A stretch of DNA of 64,000 nt from Glycomyces fuscus (GTDB lineage: Bacteria > Actinomycetota > Actinomycetes > Streptosporangiales > Streptosporangiaceae), in NCBI GenBank assembly GCA_002529455.1, contig NYMS01000037.1:88070-152069 (forward strand), given 5' to 3'. How positions within the stretch are numbered: position 1 is the stretch's first letter; each line of letters begins with the position of its first letter. The notes beneath the pieces were generated by a model. It was given only the letters and a program-made list of their open reading frames with translations. It was not told the DNA's origin and ran no database searches. The position numbers and the translations under genes are program-made. Positions 46,243 through 57,800 of this stretch are shown in pieces.

Positions 46243-48249
46243 ATGCCCCCCACAGCAGAGCCCGGGATCACCCGGTACGCCTACGACGTCGTGGTGATCG
46301 GGGCGGGCGGAGCCGGACTGCGGGCCGCGATCGCCGCCCGAGAACAGGGCAAGCGCACCGCGGTCATCTCCAAGTCGCTGTTCGGCAAGGCCCACACGGT
46401 GATGGCCGAGGGCGGCGCGGCGGCCGCCCTGGGCAACGCCAACCCCGACGACGGGTGGCGCGTGCACTTTCGCGACACGGTCCGCGGCGGCAAGTTCCTC
46501 AACGACCCGCGCATGGCCGAACTGCACGCCCGCGAGGCGCCCGAGCGCATCCTGGAACTGGAGTACTGGGGCGCGCTGTTCGACCGCACCGCGGAGGGGA
46601 AGATCAGCCAGCGCAACTTCGGCGGCCACGAGTACCCGAGGCTGGCGCACGTGGGCGACCGCACCGGCCTGGAGATGATCCGCACCCTCCAGCAGCGGGT
46701 CGTCGCGCTCCAGCAGGCCGACGCCGCGGAGCTGGGCGACCCCGAGGCGCGGATCCGGGTGTTCGCCGAGACCGCGATCACCCGCCTGGTCACCGAGGAG
46801 GACGGCCCCGGCGCCGGGGCCACGGCCGTGGACGCGCACGGGGACGGGGGCGGGGGCGGGAGGACGCCGGGCCGGATCGTGGGCGCGTTCGGCTACCGCC
46901 GGGTGGACGGCGGGTTCGTCCTGTTCGAGGCGCCCTCGGTCATCCTGGCCACCGGCGGCATCGGCAAGGCCTTCCGCACCACCTCCAACTCCTGGGAGTA
47001 CACCGGCGACGGCCACGCGCTGGCGCTGCGGGCCGGGGCCCGCCTGATCAACATGGAGTTCGTCCAGTTCCACCCCACCGGGATGGTCTGGCCGCCGTCG
47101 GTGAAGGGCATCCTCGTCACCGAGTCGGTGCGCGGCGACGGCGGCGTGCTGCGCAACTCCGAGGGCAGGCGGTTCATGTTCGACTACGTGCCGGACGTGT
47201 TCCGCTCCCAGTACGCCGAGAGCGAGGAGGAGGCCGACGGCTGGTACGACGACCCCGCCGGGCACCGCAGGCCGCCGGAGCTGCTGCCCCGCGACGAGGT
47301 GGCGCGGGCGATCAACACCGAGGTCAAGGAGGGGCGCGGCTCTCCGCACGGCGGCGTGTTCCTGGACGTGTCCACGCGCCTGCCCGCCGAGGAGATCCGC
47401 AGGAGGCTGCCGTCCATGCACCACCAGTTCAAGGAGCTGGCGGACGTGGACATCACCGCCGAGCCCATGGAGGTGGGCCCCACCTGCCACTACGTGATGG
47501 GCGGGGTGCGGGTGGACGCCGACACCGCCGCCTCCGACGTGCCCGGGCTGTTCGCGGCCGGGGAGGTGGCGGGCGGCATGCACGGCTCCAACCGGCTGGG
47601 CGGCAACTCCCTGTCGGACCTGCTGGTGTTCGGGCGCAGGGCCGGGCTGGGCGCCGCGGCCTACGTGGACGGGTTCGGCGACCGGCCCCCACCGGCCGGA
47701 CTCCTGGACCGGGTCGCCGCCGAGGCCTCCTCGTACGCGCTGGAGTTCCTCAAGCAGGGCGGCGGCGAGAACCCGTACACGCTGCACACCGAGCTCCAGG
47801 AGACCATGAACGACCTGGTGGGCATCATCCGCAGCGGCCCGGAGATGGAGCGGGCCCTGGAGCGGCTGGAGGCGCTGGAGGAGCGGGCGCGCATGCTCAG
47901 CGCGCCGGGCGACCGCGTGTACAACCCGGGCTGGCACCTGGCGCTGGCGCTGCCCAACATGATCCTGGTCTCGCGCGCGGTCACCGCCGCCGCCCTGGAG
48001 CGCACGGAGTCGCGCGGCGGGCACACGCGCGACGACTTCCCCGACATGTCGGCCGAGTGGCGGCGGGTGAACCTGGCGGTGCGGGCCGACCGCTCCGACC
48101 GGGTGTCGCTGTCGCGGCTCCCGGTCGCCGACATCCCGGCCGGGCTGCTCGCCCTCTTCGGGCGCGACGAGCTGGCCAAGTACCTGACGCAGGAGGAGCT
48201 GCCCGCGGCGGGGGCTGCGGACGGCGCGGCCGAGGAGGGCCAGTCATGA
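46243..48249 (+). CDS. sdhA: Succinate dehydrogenase/fumarate reductase flavoprotein (operon 2)
   Basis: A 668-residue FAD subunit. It has YDVVVIGAGGAGLRAAIAAR (about 13-32), covalent-FAD histidine in GKAHTVMAEGGAAAAL, active-site blocks QFHPTGMVWPP and GPTCHYVMGGVRVD, and GSNRLGGNSLSDLLVFGRRA. The protein resembles the mycobacterial Sdh1 flavoprotein (Rv0248c type). An unusual Gly/Asp-rich loop (DGDGGG-like, about residues 200-208) is inserted before the FAD-domain strand. The ATG at 46243 has GGAAGGAAGG upstream. It overlaps sdhB by four bases. It may be a succinate oxidase of high-potential type or a fumarate reductase. Confidence 0.93.
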   Translation: MPPTAEPGITRYAYDVVVIGAGGAGLRAAIAAREQGKRTAVISKSLFGKAHTVMAEGGAAAALGNANPDDGWRVHFRDTVRGGKFLNDPRMAELHAREAPERILELEYWGALFDRTAEGKISQRNFGGHEYPRLAHVGDRTGLEMIRTLQQRVVALQQADAAELGDPEARIRVFAETAITRLVTEEDGPGAGATAVDAHGDGGGGGRTPGRIVGAFGYRRVDGGFVLFEAPSVILATGGIGKAFRTTSNSWEYTGDGHALALRAGARLINMEFVQFHPTGMVWPPSVKGILVTESVRGDGGVLRNSEGRRFMFDYVPDVFRSQYAESEEEADGWYDDPAGHRRPPELLPRDEVARAINTEVKEGRGSPHGGVFLDVSTRLPAEEIRRRLPSMHHQFKELADVDITAEPMEVGPTCHYVMGGVRVDADTAASDVPGLFAAGEVAGGMHGSNRLGGNSLSDLLVFGRRAGLGAAAYVDGFGDRPPPAGLLDRVAAEASSYALEFLKQGGGENPYTLHTELQETMNDLVGIIRSGPEMERALERLEALEERARMLSAPGDRVYNPGWHLALALPNMILVSRAVTAAALERTESRGGHTRDDFPDMSAEWRRVNLAVRADRSDRVSLSRLPVADIPAGLLALFGRDELAKYLTQEELPAAGAADGAAEEGQS

Positions 48250-49037
48250 GCGAGCGTGTGTTCCGGGTGTGGCGGGGTTCCGGTGAGGGCGGGCTGGCCG
48301 AGTACCGGGTGGAGGCCAACGAGGGCGAGGTGGTGCTCGACGTGCTGCACCGCCTCCAGGCCACGCAGGCCCCGGACCTGGCGGTGCGGTGGAACTGCAA
48401 GGCGGGCAAGTGCGGTTCGTGCTCGGTGGAGATCAACGGCCGTCCGCGGCTGTCGTGCATGACGCGGATGAGCGTGTTCGACGAGGACGAGGTGGTGACG
48501 GTGACGCCGATGCGCGCCTTCCCCGTGGTCCGGGACCTGGTGTGCGACGTGTCGTACAACTACCAGAAGGCGCGGGAGATCCCCTCGTTCACCCCGGATC
48601 CGGCCACGTCGCCGGGTGACTTCCGGATGCTCCAGGAGGACGTGGAGCGCCAGCAGGAGTTCCGCAAGTGCATCGAGTGCTTCCTGTGCAACAACACCTG
48701 CCACGTGATCCGCGACCACGAGGAGAACAAGGAGCACTTCTCGGGTCCGCGCTACCTCATGCGGGTGGCGGAGCTGGAGATGCACCCCGAGGACACCGCC
48801 GACCGCAGGCTCATCGCCCAGGAGGAGTTCGGGCTGGGCTACTGCAACATCACCAAGTGCTGCACGGAGGTGTGCCCGGAGAACATCCGCATCACCGACA
48901 ACGCGCTGATCCCGCTCAAGGAGCGGGTGGTGGACCGCAAGTACGACCCCCTGGTGTGGCTGGGGTCCAAGATCGGCGTGCGCCCCAAGGACACCCCGCC
49001 GGTGCCCAACGTGGGACGGTACTCCGACAGGACCTGA
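48246..49037 (+). CDS. sdhB: Succinate dehydrogenase/fumarate reductase iron-sulfur subunit (operon 2)
   Basis: A 263-residue electron-transfer subunit. The [2Fe-2S] motif is CKAGKCGSCSVEING (about 56-70), followed by CIECFLCNNTCHV and CNITKCCTEVCPENI for the cubane and three-iron clusters. It has the longer middle region and C-terminal tail seen in the mycobacterial Sdh1 iron-sulfur protein. The ATG overlaps the flavoprotein stop (ATGA). A weak GC hairpin follows at about 49050-49082. With its partners it makes a second complete complex II-like enzyme. Confidence 0.94.
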   Translation: MSERVFRVWRGSGEGGLAEYRVEANEGEVVLDVLHRLQATQAPDLAVRWNCKAGKCGSCSVEINGRPRLSCMTRMSVFDEDEVVTVTPMRAFPVVRDLVCDVSYNYQKAREIPSFTPDPATSPGDFRMLQEDVERQQEFRKCIECFLCNNTCHVIRDHEENKEHFSGPRYLMRVAELEMHPEDTADRRLIAQEEFGLGYCNITKCCTEVCPENIRITDNALIPLKERVVDRKYDPLVWLGSKIGVRPKDTPPVPNVGRYSDRT

Positions 49038-49238
49038 CGCGTGCCCGTCCGCCGGCCCGGGGCGCGCTCCCGGGGCGGCGGAGCGGGGTCAGCCGGCGAA
49101 CACGAAGGACCGCGGTCCGCCGGGGACCGCGGCGGGGTCGGCGTCGAACTCGGCCCACACGTGGGTGGAGAGGCCCTGCCCCGAAGGCACATGCTGATCC
49201 CGTGTGGTCGGACGATCCCGGCAACGCCCTTCCCGGCC

Positions 49239-49571
49239 CTACCCGACGGCCCGCAGATCCACCACGAACCAATCGCCGGAGTTGTTGACGGCGATGCACG
49301 TGTAGTCGGCGCGCTCCACCTCGCCGGAGTCGTTCTCCGTCTGGGCGCTGGCGACGACCTCGTACTCCCACGGGTCGTCGGCGTTGGTCACGGTGATCTC
49401 GGAGGAGGCGTCGAACTCCGCGCTGACCAGGGACTCCCACGAGCGCTCGACGTGCTCCTGGCACGTGGCCGCGGCCGTCTGCCTCTCGCTTTCGGCGGTG
49501 GGCTCGGGGCCGCACGCGGTGACGGCCAGGCTGACGAGGAGGACGGCGGGGGCGAGACGGGTGGGGTGCAT
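49239..49571 (-). CDS. Small lipoprotein, unknown function
   Basis: A 110-residue lipoprotein. The signal (about 1-20) ends in a lipobox LAVTAC whose cysteine would be acylated. A small alpha/beta outer domain follows (QEHVERSWESLVSAEF, ITVTNADDPWEYEVVASAQT, DYTCIAVNNSGDWFVVDLRA). The layout resembles the many small DUF4333-like or DUF3558-like extracytoplasmic proteins of actinomycetes, but I cannot name a family. The ATG at 49571 gives a proper signal peptide. It is downstream of the metallo-hydrolase on the same strand with a 161-base gap. Confidence 0.75.
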   Translation of the reverse strand: MHPTRLAPAVLLVSLAVTACGPEPTAESERQTAAATCQEHVERSWESLVSAEFDASSEITVTNADDPWEYEVVASAQTENDSGEVERADYTCIAVNNSGDWFVVDLRAVG

Positions 49572-49732
49572 GGTGCTCCGATCCAGGATGTGCGATCCGA
49601 GCGTAGAGGACCGGTTCGGGAGGGGCTGGTCGGCCCTGCTGCCCCGGACGGCCCCGGGTGCCCCGGCGCGGCGGGTGCCGGTCCGGCTCCCAGGCGGTCC
49701 CGGCGGAACCGGCCGTCCGGACCGGTCGGGGC

Positions 49733-50368
49733 TCAGAACCCCCGTGCCGCCCAGGCGTCGAGGTTCTCGGCGGCCTCGGCGACGGTGGTGGACTCCCCGT
49801 GCCCGGGGTGGACGACCGTGTCCCCCGGCAGGCCCGCGAGGTGCTCGCGGATCGAGGCGATGATCGTCGGGAAGTCCGAGAACGGCTGCCCGGTGGCGCC
49901 GGGTCCGCCCGGGAACAGCGTGTCTCCGGTGAAGACCACCCCGAGCGCGGGCGCGTACAGGCACACCCCGCCCGGCGTGTGGCCCGGGGTGTGCAGGATC
50001 TCCAGCTCCACTCCCCCCGCCACCAGCGCCTCGCCGTGCAGCAGCGGGGCGTCCGGCTCCCGGTGCGGGTGCACGCGGTGCCACAGTTCGGCGTCGTCGG
50101 GGTGCAGCAGGATCGGGCAGTCGGCGAGGTCGGCCAGCGCGACGGCCGCGTTGACGTGGTCGTTGTGCCCGTGGGTGGCCACGATGGCCATCAGTTCGCG
50201 GTCGCCCAGGCCGCGGGCGATCGCCTCGTGGTCGTGGGCGGCGTCGACGACGATGGCGCTGTCCTCGTCTCCGACGATCCAGACGTTGTTCTCGACGTCG
50301 AACCCGCTGCCCTCGAGGCTGAAGACACCCGAGGTACGCAGGCGCTGGACGGGGGAAGGGGCGTTCAC
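49733..50368 (-). CDS. Metallo-beta-lactamase-fold hydrolase
   Basis: A glyoxalase II-like enzyme of 211 residues. It has the zinc motif VATHGHNDHVNAAV (HxHxDH, about 63-76), histidine in LEILHTPGHTPGGVCLYA, aspartate in VFTGDTLFPGG and the final histidine in VVHPGHGEST. It lacks a C-terminal glyoxalase II domain, so it likely acts on small thioesters or mycothiol conjugates; this substrate class is inference. The GTG start at 50368 lies 100 bases from the cyclase gene, on the same strand. Confidence 0.88.
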   Translation of the reverse strand: MNAPSPVQRLRTSGVFSLEGSGFDVENNVWIVGDEDSAIVVDAAHDHEAIARGLGDRELMAIVATHGHNDHVNAAVALADLADCPILLHPDDAELWHRVHPHREPDAPLLHGEALVAGGVELEILHTPGHTPGGVCLYAPALGVVFTGDTLFPGGPGATGQPFSDFPTIIASIREHLAGLPGDTVVHPGHGESTTVAEAAENLDAWAARGF

Positions 50369-50468
50369 AGGTTCACCACCTGACCTCTCACGGACTGGTG
50401 CGACGCCTTCGAGCCTATCCCGGAGGGCCCCGGCGCACACGTGGGCCGGGAGGGGAGCCGGGCGCGGT

Positions 50469-51452
50469 TCAGCCGACGGGCTCGAAGTTGCGGCGCAGGG
50501 CGTAGGGCTGGATGAGGCCGAGTCCGTGCGCGTGCCGGGCGCGCACCCGCACCACCTGGAGGCCCTCCTCGTCGGCCAGGCTCTCGGCGAGGCTCTCGTC
50601 GATGAGGACCGTGCCGGGTCTGGCGAAGGAGGTCAGGCGGCTGGAGCGGTTGACGGTCGTGCCGAACACGTCGCCGTGCAGGGTCAGGACCGGCCCGGAG
50701 GCCAGGCCGACCCGGACGTCGGGCACCTCCACGTGGGTCTTGACGCCGGAGGCCAGGCGCAGCGCGATGTCGGCGGCCTCGGCCGGGGAGTCGGCGACGT
50801 AGAGGATCTCGTCGCCGAGGGTCTTGACGACGCGGCCCCCGCCGGAGGCGACGATGTCGGCGGCGGTGGCCTCGAAGCCCTCGACCACCCCGGCCAGCTC
50901 GACCTCGTCGAGCTCGCGGCTCAGGGTGGTGAAGGAGACCAGGTCGGCGAACCCGACGACCAGCGGGTAGTAGTTGGGCACGGTGTCGTTGTTGGACATC
51001 ACCGCGAGGGTGCGGGCCGAGGACGCGGCGAGCTGACGGCGCCAGATGTGCAGCAGGAGCCGCTCGACGTCCGGCAGCAGCTCCTTGACCTGGTTCATCA
51101 GCGGGCTGACGGAGTCCTCGCCCTCCTGGTAGATGAGGGTGCTCAGGATGCTGGTCTGCCAGTCGGCCAGGCGCGCCATGGTCTGTCCCATCGCGCGGGC
51201 GAAGCGGACCACGCCCTCCTCGTCCAGGACCCCCTCCTGGACGAGGGAGTTGGCGATGCGCAGCGACTCGACGTCGCTCTCGGCGAAGGTGACCGTGTCG
51301 TCGCCCTGGTTGGGGAAGCCGAGGGCTCGCCAGATGCGTCCGGCCAGCTCGGAGTCGGCACCGGCGAGCTCGATCGCCTGCTCCCTGGTGTAGACCGCTT
51401 CACCGCCGAGCAGGGCGGACTCGATCGCTTTCGGGTCGGGACGCGACGACAT
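50469..51452 (-). CDS. cya: Class III adenylate cyclase with regulatory domain
   Basis: Makes cAMP from ATP. It has 327 residues. The N-terminal helical regulatory domain (about 1-155; AIESALLGGEAVYTREQAIE, MGQTMARLADWQTSIL) is of the pH-sensing type first seen in mycobacterial cyclases. The C-terminal catalytic domain (about 160-320) has the metal aspartate in VVGFADLVSFTTLS, the substrate lysine and second metal aspartate in VVKTLGDEILYV, and the transition-state Asn/Arg in TTVNRSSRLTSF. It is soluble, as in the Streptomyces cya that also neighbours a biotin ligase. The ATG at 51452 is preferred over one at 51473 on ribosome-site spacing. Confidence 0.92.
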   Translation of the reverse strand: MSSRPDPKAIESALLGGEAVYTREQAIELAGADSELAGRIWRALGFPNQGDDTVTFAESDVESLRIANSLVQEGVLDEEGVVRFARAMGQTMARLADWQTSILSTLIYQEGEDSVSPLMNQVKELLPDVERLLLHIWRRQLAASSARTLAVMSNNDTVPNYYPLVVGFADLVSFTTLSRELDEVELAGVVEGFEATAADIVASGGGRVVKTLGDEILYVADSPAEAADIALRLASGVKTHVEVPDVRVGLASGPVLTLHGDVFGTTVNRSSRLTSFARPGTVLIDESLAESLADEEGLQVVRVRARHAHGLGLIQPYALRRNFEPVG

Positions 51453-51698
51453 ACGTTCTCTTTCACGGGCCATCCCCGCCGGGGCGGGGAACAGTCACTT
51501 CGGCACCGGCCGACGGGGCGGCACGGGGTTCCACTCCAGCTTACGCCCGCGGTTTCCCCCCTGGCGGGGCGCCTGCCGGCAGGCCTGCGCGGCCCGCGGT
51601 CGGCGACGGCCACACCCGGTGATGATCGCACACGGCGGGCCGCCGCGGGAGTGCCCGAAGTCCCCCTGTGGACGGCGGACCCGGCGGCGGAGGGCGGG

Positions 51699-52559
51699 TC
51701 AGGAGCCGGGGCGCACGTGGACGACGTCGCCCGCGCTCAGGGCCCGCTCCCCGCCGGGGCCGCGCACCAGGAGCTGGGCGTCGGAGTCGACGCCGGTGGC
51801 GGCGCCCTCCAGCACCCGGTCCCCGGGCAGGTGGACCCGCACGCGGCGCCCGACGGTGACGCACGCGTCCCGGTAGGCGGCGGCCAGCCCGCTGGCCTCG
51901 GCGTCGCCGCCGGCGGCGGTCCACACCGTGTACAGCTCCTCGAACCCTCCCAGGACGGCGGCGAGCAGGGCGCCCCGGTCCAGCGCGCCGGAGCCCTCCC
52001 CGCGCAGGGAGACGGCGGTGTCCACGGGGAGCTCGGCGCGCTCCTGGGACACGTTGACGCCCATCCCCACGACCACGGCGGGCTCGCCGGAGGAGAAGTC
52101 GGCCTCGGAGAGGATGCCCGCGAGCTTGCCGTCGGCCGTCGCGGGCTCCGAGCGCAGGTGGGCGGGGACGATGACGTCGTTGGGCCACTTGAGCGCGGCC
52201 TTGACCCCCGTCACCCGGTGTACGGCGCCGACCGCCGCCACGCCCATGAGCGCGGGGAGCCAGCCCAGGCGGGTGGCGGGTACGGAGGGCCGGAGCAGCA
52301 GGGAGAAGGTGAGGGCGGCGCGCGGCGGGGTGGAGAACCCGCGCCCCAGCCGTCCGCGCCCGGCGGTCTGGTGCTCGGTGACCAGCGCGCTCCCGTGCGG
52401 GGCGCCCCGTGCCGCGCGCTCGGCCAGCTCGGTGTTGGTGGACCCCGCCTCGGGGACCACCTCGATCCGGTGCCACATGCCGCCCGGCCGGACGAGGGCG
52501 GCGTCGAGGGCCGCCGCGTCGAGCGGGGGGCGTGGGAAGGGGTGGGGTGCGCTGGCCAT
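51699..52559 (-). CDS. birA: Biotin-[acetyl-CoA carboxylase] ligase
   Basis: Activates biotin as the AMP ester and attaches it to the carboxyl-carrier lysine. It has 286 residues and no N-terminal helix-turn-helix, so it is a ligase without repressor function (group I). Motifs are EAGSTNTELAERA, TEHQTAGRGRLGRGFST (biotinyl-AMP loop), LKWPNDVIV and the SH3-like C-terminal domain (about 235-286). Its client, the biotin-carrier accA with EAMKMEQ, lies 6 kb away. The order cya, birA, then carboxylase genes is like that in streptomycetes. Confidence 0.94.
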   Translation of the reverse strand: MASAPHPFPRPPLDAAALDAALVRPGGMWHRIEVVPEAGSTNTELAERAARGAPHGSALVTEHQTAGRGRLGRGFSTPPRAALTFSLLLRPSVPATRLGWLPALMGVAAVGAVHRVTGVKAALKWPNDVIVPAHLRSEPATADGKLAGILSEADFSSGEPAVVVGMGVNVSQERAELPVDTAVSLRGEGSGALDRGALLAAVLGGFEELYTVWTAAGGDAEASGLAAAYRDACVTVGRRVRVHLPGDRVLEGAATGVDSDAQLLVRGPGGERALSAGDVVHVRPGS

Positions 52560-52654
52560 GCACCCATTACAGCAGCGCCGGAACCCGGACCGGAAACCCG
52601 TGTGCGTGGGAAGAGCGCCGGTTGGGCTGAAACCAGCGCATCGGTGATCGCGCG

Positions 52655-52868
52655 TTGCTGAGTTCAGCTGCGCACGCCGGTATCCCCCTGTACCTGCTGG
52701 TGGACCGCTGGGACCCGCAGACCGGCGGGGGTGGGGTCACCCTCCGCTCCGGCCCGGAGAACGGCGGGTACACCAGGTCCACGAAGGTCCCCTTCGGCAA
52801 GGAGGTCCGCCTCCCCGAGCCGTTCGACCCCACCATCGGCACCGGCGGGTTCCCGGCAGTGACGGGCT
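52655..52868 (+). pseudogene. C-terminal fragment of a Uma2-family nuclease
   Basis: About 70 codons match only the end of the Uma2 (DUF820) family: AGIPLYLLVDRWDPQTGGGG, TLRSGPENGGYTRSTKVPFG and EVRLPEPFDPTIGTGGFP. The N-terminal and catalytic parts are missing, no start codon with a ribosome site precedes it, and the natural stop is lost where the sequence merges with the ppc terminator. It is a relic. A separate N-terminal relic of the same family lies at 59.7-60.0 kb. Confidence 0.75.
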
Positions 52869-52872
52869 CCGG

Positions 52873-52926
52873 CGCGCGCGAGGGCGCCCCGCCCCCTCCC
52901 GGGGTGCGGGGGCGCCCTCGCGCGCG
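52873..52926 (-). terminator. Strong hairpin after ppc
   Basis: A perfect 18-bp GC stem (52873-52890 with 52909-52926) has an 18-base loop and lies 13 bases past the ppc stop codon. Confidence 0.88.
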
Positions 52927-52939
52927 GACCGGCCGGCGG

Positions 52940-55585
<2,646 letters not shown>

Positions 55586-55887
55586 GGTCACCGACCCTAC
55601 AGAGATCGCACCCGCCACCAGGTGCGCGGGGGCGCATTTCGGATGTTTTGCCCGCACGTTAACCATTGTTGCGCGAAAGAAAGGGAAGCACATTTCCTCA
55701 CGCCGTTTCGGCGGTACCGCCCTCCCCGCCGGGGACTCCGCGCGCACGCTCCGTGCGCTTTCCGCCGGACCCCGGACCCGGGGTCCGGCGACGGGCCTGG
55801 TCGGAGCCCCACGGCACCGTACCTACCCGTCGGTAACCACGGGCTGGGTTCCCGTGTGACGATCCCTCGGAGTTAACCTGCGTAGTT
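55586..55887. other. Divergent ppc/pccB spacer with internal hairpin
   Basis: No gene is seen. Near the ppc side it has a lower-GC pocket (55640-55690, with GCGCGAAAGAAAGGGAAG), probably promoter DNA. A near-perfect hairpin (55763-55775 with 55778-55790) lies about 100 bases before pccB and 180 bases before ppc. That is an unusual place for a terminator-like structure and could be leader attenuation for one of the two genes. The pccB ATG has no close ribosome site. Confidence 0.5.
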
Positions 55888-57498
55888 ATGGCCACAGAAG
55901 CCCCTGAACCACTGTCCGCGGACGAGATCGACATCCACACGACCGCGGGCAAGCTCGCCGACCTGCAACGACGCCGGTACGAGGCCGTACACGCAGGGTC
56001 TGCTCGAGCCGTTGAGAAACAGCACGCCAAAGGCAAGATGACCGCACGCGAGCGGATCGACGCACTGCTCGACCCCGGCTCGTTCGTGGAGTTCGACGCC
56101 CTCGCCCGCCACCGCTCCACCAGCTTCGGCCTGGAGCGCAACCGCCCCTACGGTGACGGCGTCGTCACCGGCCACGGGACGGTCGACGGACGGCCCGTCG
56201 CGGTGTTCAGCCAGGACGTCACCGTCTTCGGAGGATCACTGGGCGAGGTCTACGGGGAGAAGATCGTCAAGGTCCTCGACCACGCCCTCACCAACGGCTG
56301 CCCCGTCGTGGGCATCAACGAGGGCGGCGGCGCCCGCATCCAGGAGGGCGTGGTCGCGCTCGGCCTGTACGCCGAGATCTTCAAGCGCAACACCCACGCC
56401 TCGGGCGTCATCCCCCAGATCTCCCTCATCATGGGCGCCGCCGCGGGCGGGCACGTCTACTCCCCCGCCCTCACCGACTTCGTCGTGATGGTGGACGAGA
56501 CCTCGCAGATGTTCATCACCGGTCCCGACGTCATCAAGACCGTCACCGGCGAGGACGTCTCCATGGAGGAGCTGGGCGGCGCCCGCACCCACAACACCAG
56601 GTCGGGTGTGGCGCACTACATGGGCGCCGACGAGCAGGACGCGATCGAGTACGTGAGGACGCTGCTCTCGCACCTGCCCGACAACAACCTGGAGGAGGCC
56701 CCGCCCCTGCCCCCCGAGGAGGCCCCGGGCGACGAGGCCACCGACGCCGACCTGGCCCTGGACGCGTTCATCCCGGACTCGGCCAACCAGCCCTACGACA
56801 TGCGCACGGTCGTCGAGACGGTCCTGGACGACGGCGACTTCCTGGAGGTCCACGCCCAGTTCGCCACGAACATGGTGGTGGGCTTCGGCCGCGTGGACGG
56901 CCAGTCCGTCGGCATCGTCGCCAACCAGCCCATGAGCCTCGCCGGCTGCCTGGACATCGACGCCTCCGAGAAGGCCGCGCGCTTCGTGCGCACCTGCGAC
57001 GCCTTCAACGTCCCGGTGCTGACCTTCGTGGACGTGCCCGGCTTCCTGCCCGGCACCGGCCAGGAGTGGGACGGCATCATCCGCCGCGGCGCCAAGCTGC
57101 TGTACGCCTACGCCGAGGCCACGGTGCCCCTGATCACCGTCATCACGCGCAAGGCCTTCGGCGGCGCCTACGACGTCATGGGCTCCAAGCACCTGGGCGC
57201 CGACGTCAACCTGGCCTGGCCCACGGCGCAGATCGCGGTCATGGGCGCCCAGGGCGCGGTGAACATCCTGCACCGGCGCACCCTGGCCGCCGCCGAGGAC
57301 GTCGAGGCCGAGCGCACCCGGCTCGTCGGCGAGTACGAGGACACCCTCCTCAACCCCTACTCCGCCGCCGAGCGGGGGTACGTGGACGGGGTCATCATGC
57401 CCTCCGAGACCCGCGTCCGGATCGCCAAGTCCCTCAAGGCCCTGCGGAACAAGCGCAAGCAGCTGCCGCCCAAGAAGCACGGGAACATCCCGCTGTGA
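55888..57498 (+). CDS. pccB: Acyl-CoA carboxylase beta subunit (carboxyltransferase)
   Basis: Transfers CO2 from carboxybiotin to acetyl- or propionyl-CoA, giving malonyl- or methylmalonyl-CoA for fatty acid and polyketide synthesis. It has 536 residues with the two crotonase-like halves. The first carries the acyl-CoA site [17 protein letters not shown] and [18 protein letters not shown]. The second carries the carboxybiotin site [19 protein letters not shown] and [20 protein letters not shown]. The residue after [10 protein letters not shown] that tunes chain length cannot be judged by eye. It is the first gene of a three-gene unit with the epsilon and alpha subunits. Confidence 0.94.
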   Translation: MATEAPEPLSADEIDIHTTAGKLADLQRRRYEAVHAGSARAVEKQHAKGKMTARERIDALLDPGSFVEFDALARHRSTSFGLERNRPYGDGVVTGHGTVDGRPVAVFSQDVTVFGGSLGEVYGEKIVKVLDHALTNGCPVVGINEGGGARIQEGVVALGLYAEIFKRNTHASGVIPQISLIMGAAAGGHVYSPALTDFVVMVDETSQMFITGPDVIKTVTGEDVSMEELGGARTHNTRSGVAHYMGADEQDAIEYVRTLLSHLPDNNLEEAPPLPPEEAPGDEATDADLALDAFIPDSANQPYDMRTVVETVLDDGDFLEVHAQFATNMVVGFGRVDGQSVGIVANQPMSLAGCLDIDASEKAARFVRTCDAFNVPVLTFVDVPGFLPGTGQEWDGIIRRGAKLLYAYAEATVPLITVITRKAFGGAYDVMGSKHLGADVNLAWPTAQIAVMGAQGAVNILHRRTLAAAEDVEAERTRLVGEYEDTLLNPYSAAERGYVDGVIMPSETRVRIAKSLKALRNKRKQLPPKKHGNIPL

Positions 57499-57719
57499 GC
57501 GCGCCGAAGAACCCGCCGCACCTGGCCGTGGTCCGCGGCGAGCCCACCGCCGAGGAGCTCGCGGTCCTGACCGCCGTGCTCAGCGCCCGTGCCCGGGCCG
57601 CGCGGTCTGCCGAGGAGCCCCCGCCCGAGCGCCCGTCCGGGTGGCGGGACCGCTCGCGCCTGGTGCGCGGGGCCCCGCCGCGTCCGGGCCCCGGCGCCTG
57701 GCGACTGAGCACGCGATGA
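57495..57719 (+). CDS. accE: Acyl-CoA carboxylase epsilon subunit
   Basis: A 74-residue small subunit found only in actinobacterial acyl-CoA carboxylases, where it bridges and activates the alpha and beta subunits. The diagnostic N-terminus is [20 protein letters not shown], then a variable Arg/Pro-rich stretch, and it ends with the usual Trp-containing tail (GAWRLSTR). The GTG start overlaps the pccB stop (GTGA), so translation is coupled. The 81-base gap to the alpha subunit is larger. Confidence 0.92.
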   Translation: MSAPKNPPHLAVVRGEPTAEELAVLTAVLSARARAARSAEEPPPERPSGWRDRSRLVRGAPPRPGPGAWRLSTR

Positions 57720-57800
57720 CCCCGCCGTCCCCACACACAGACTCTCCGTGGAGCGGTCGGCGCGCTGTCCGCCCCGCGCCGAGCAGAAGGATTTCCCACC

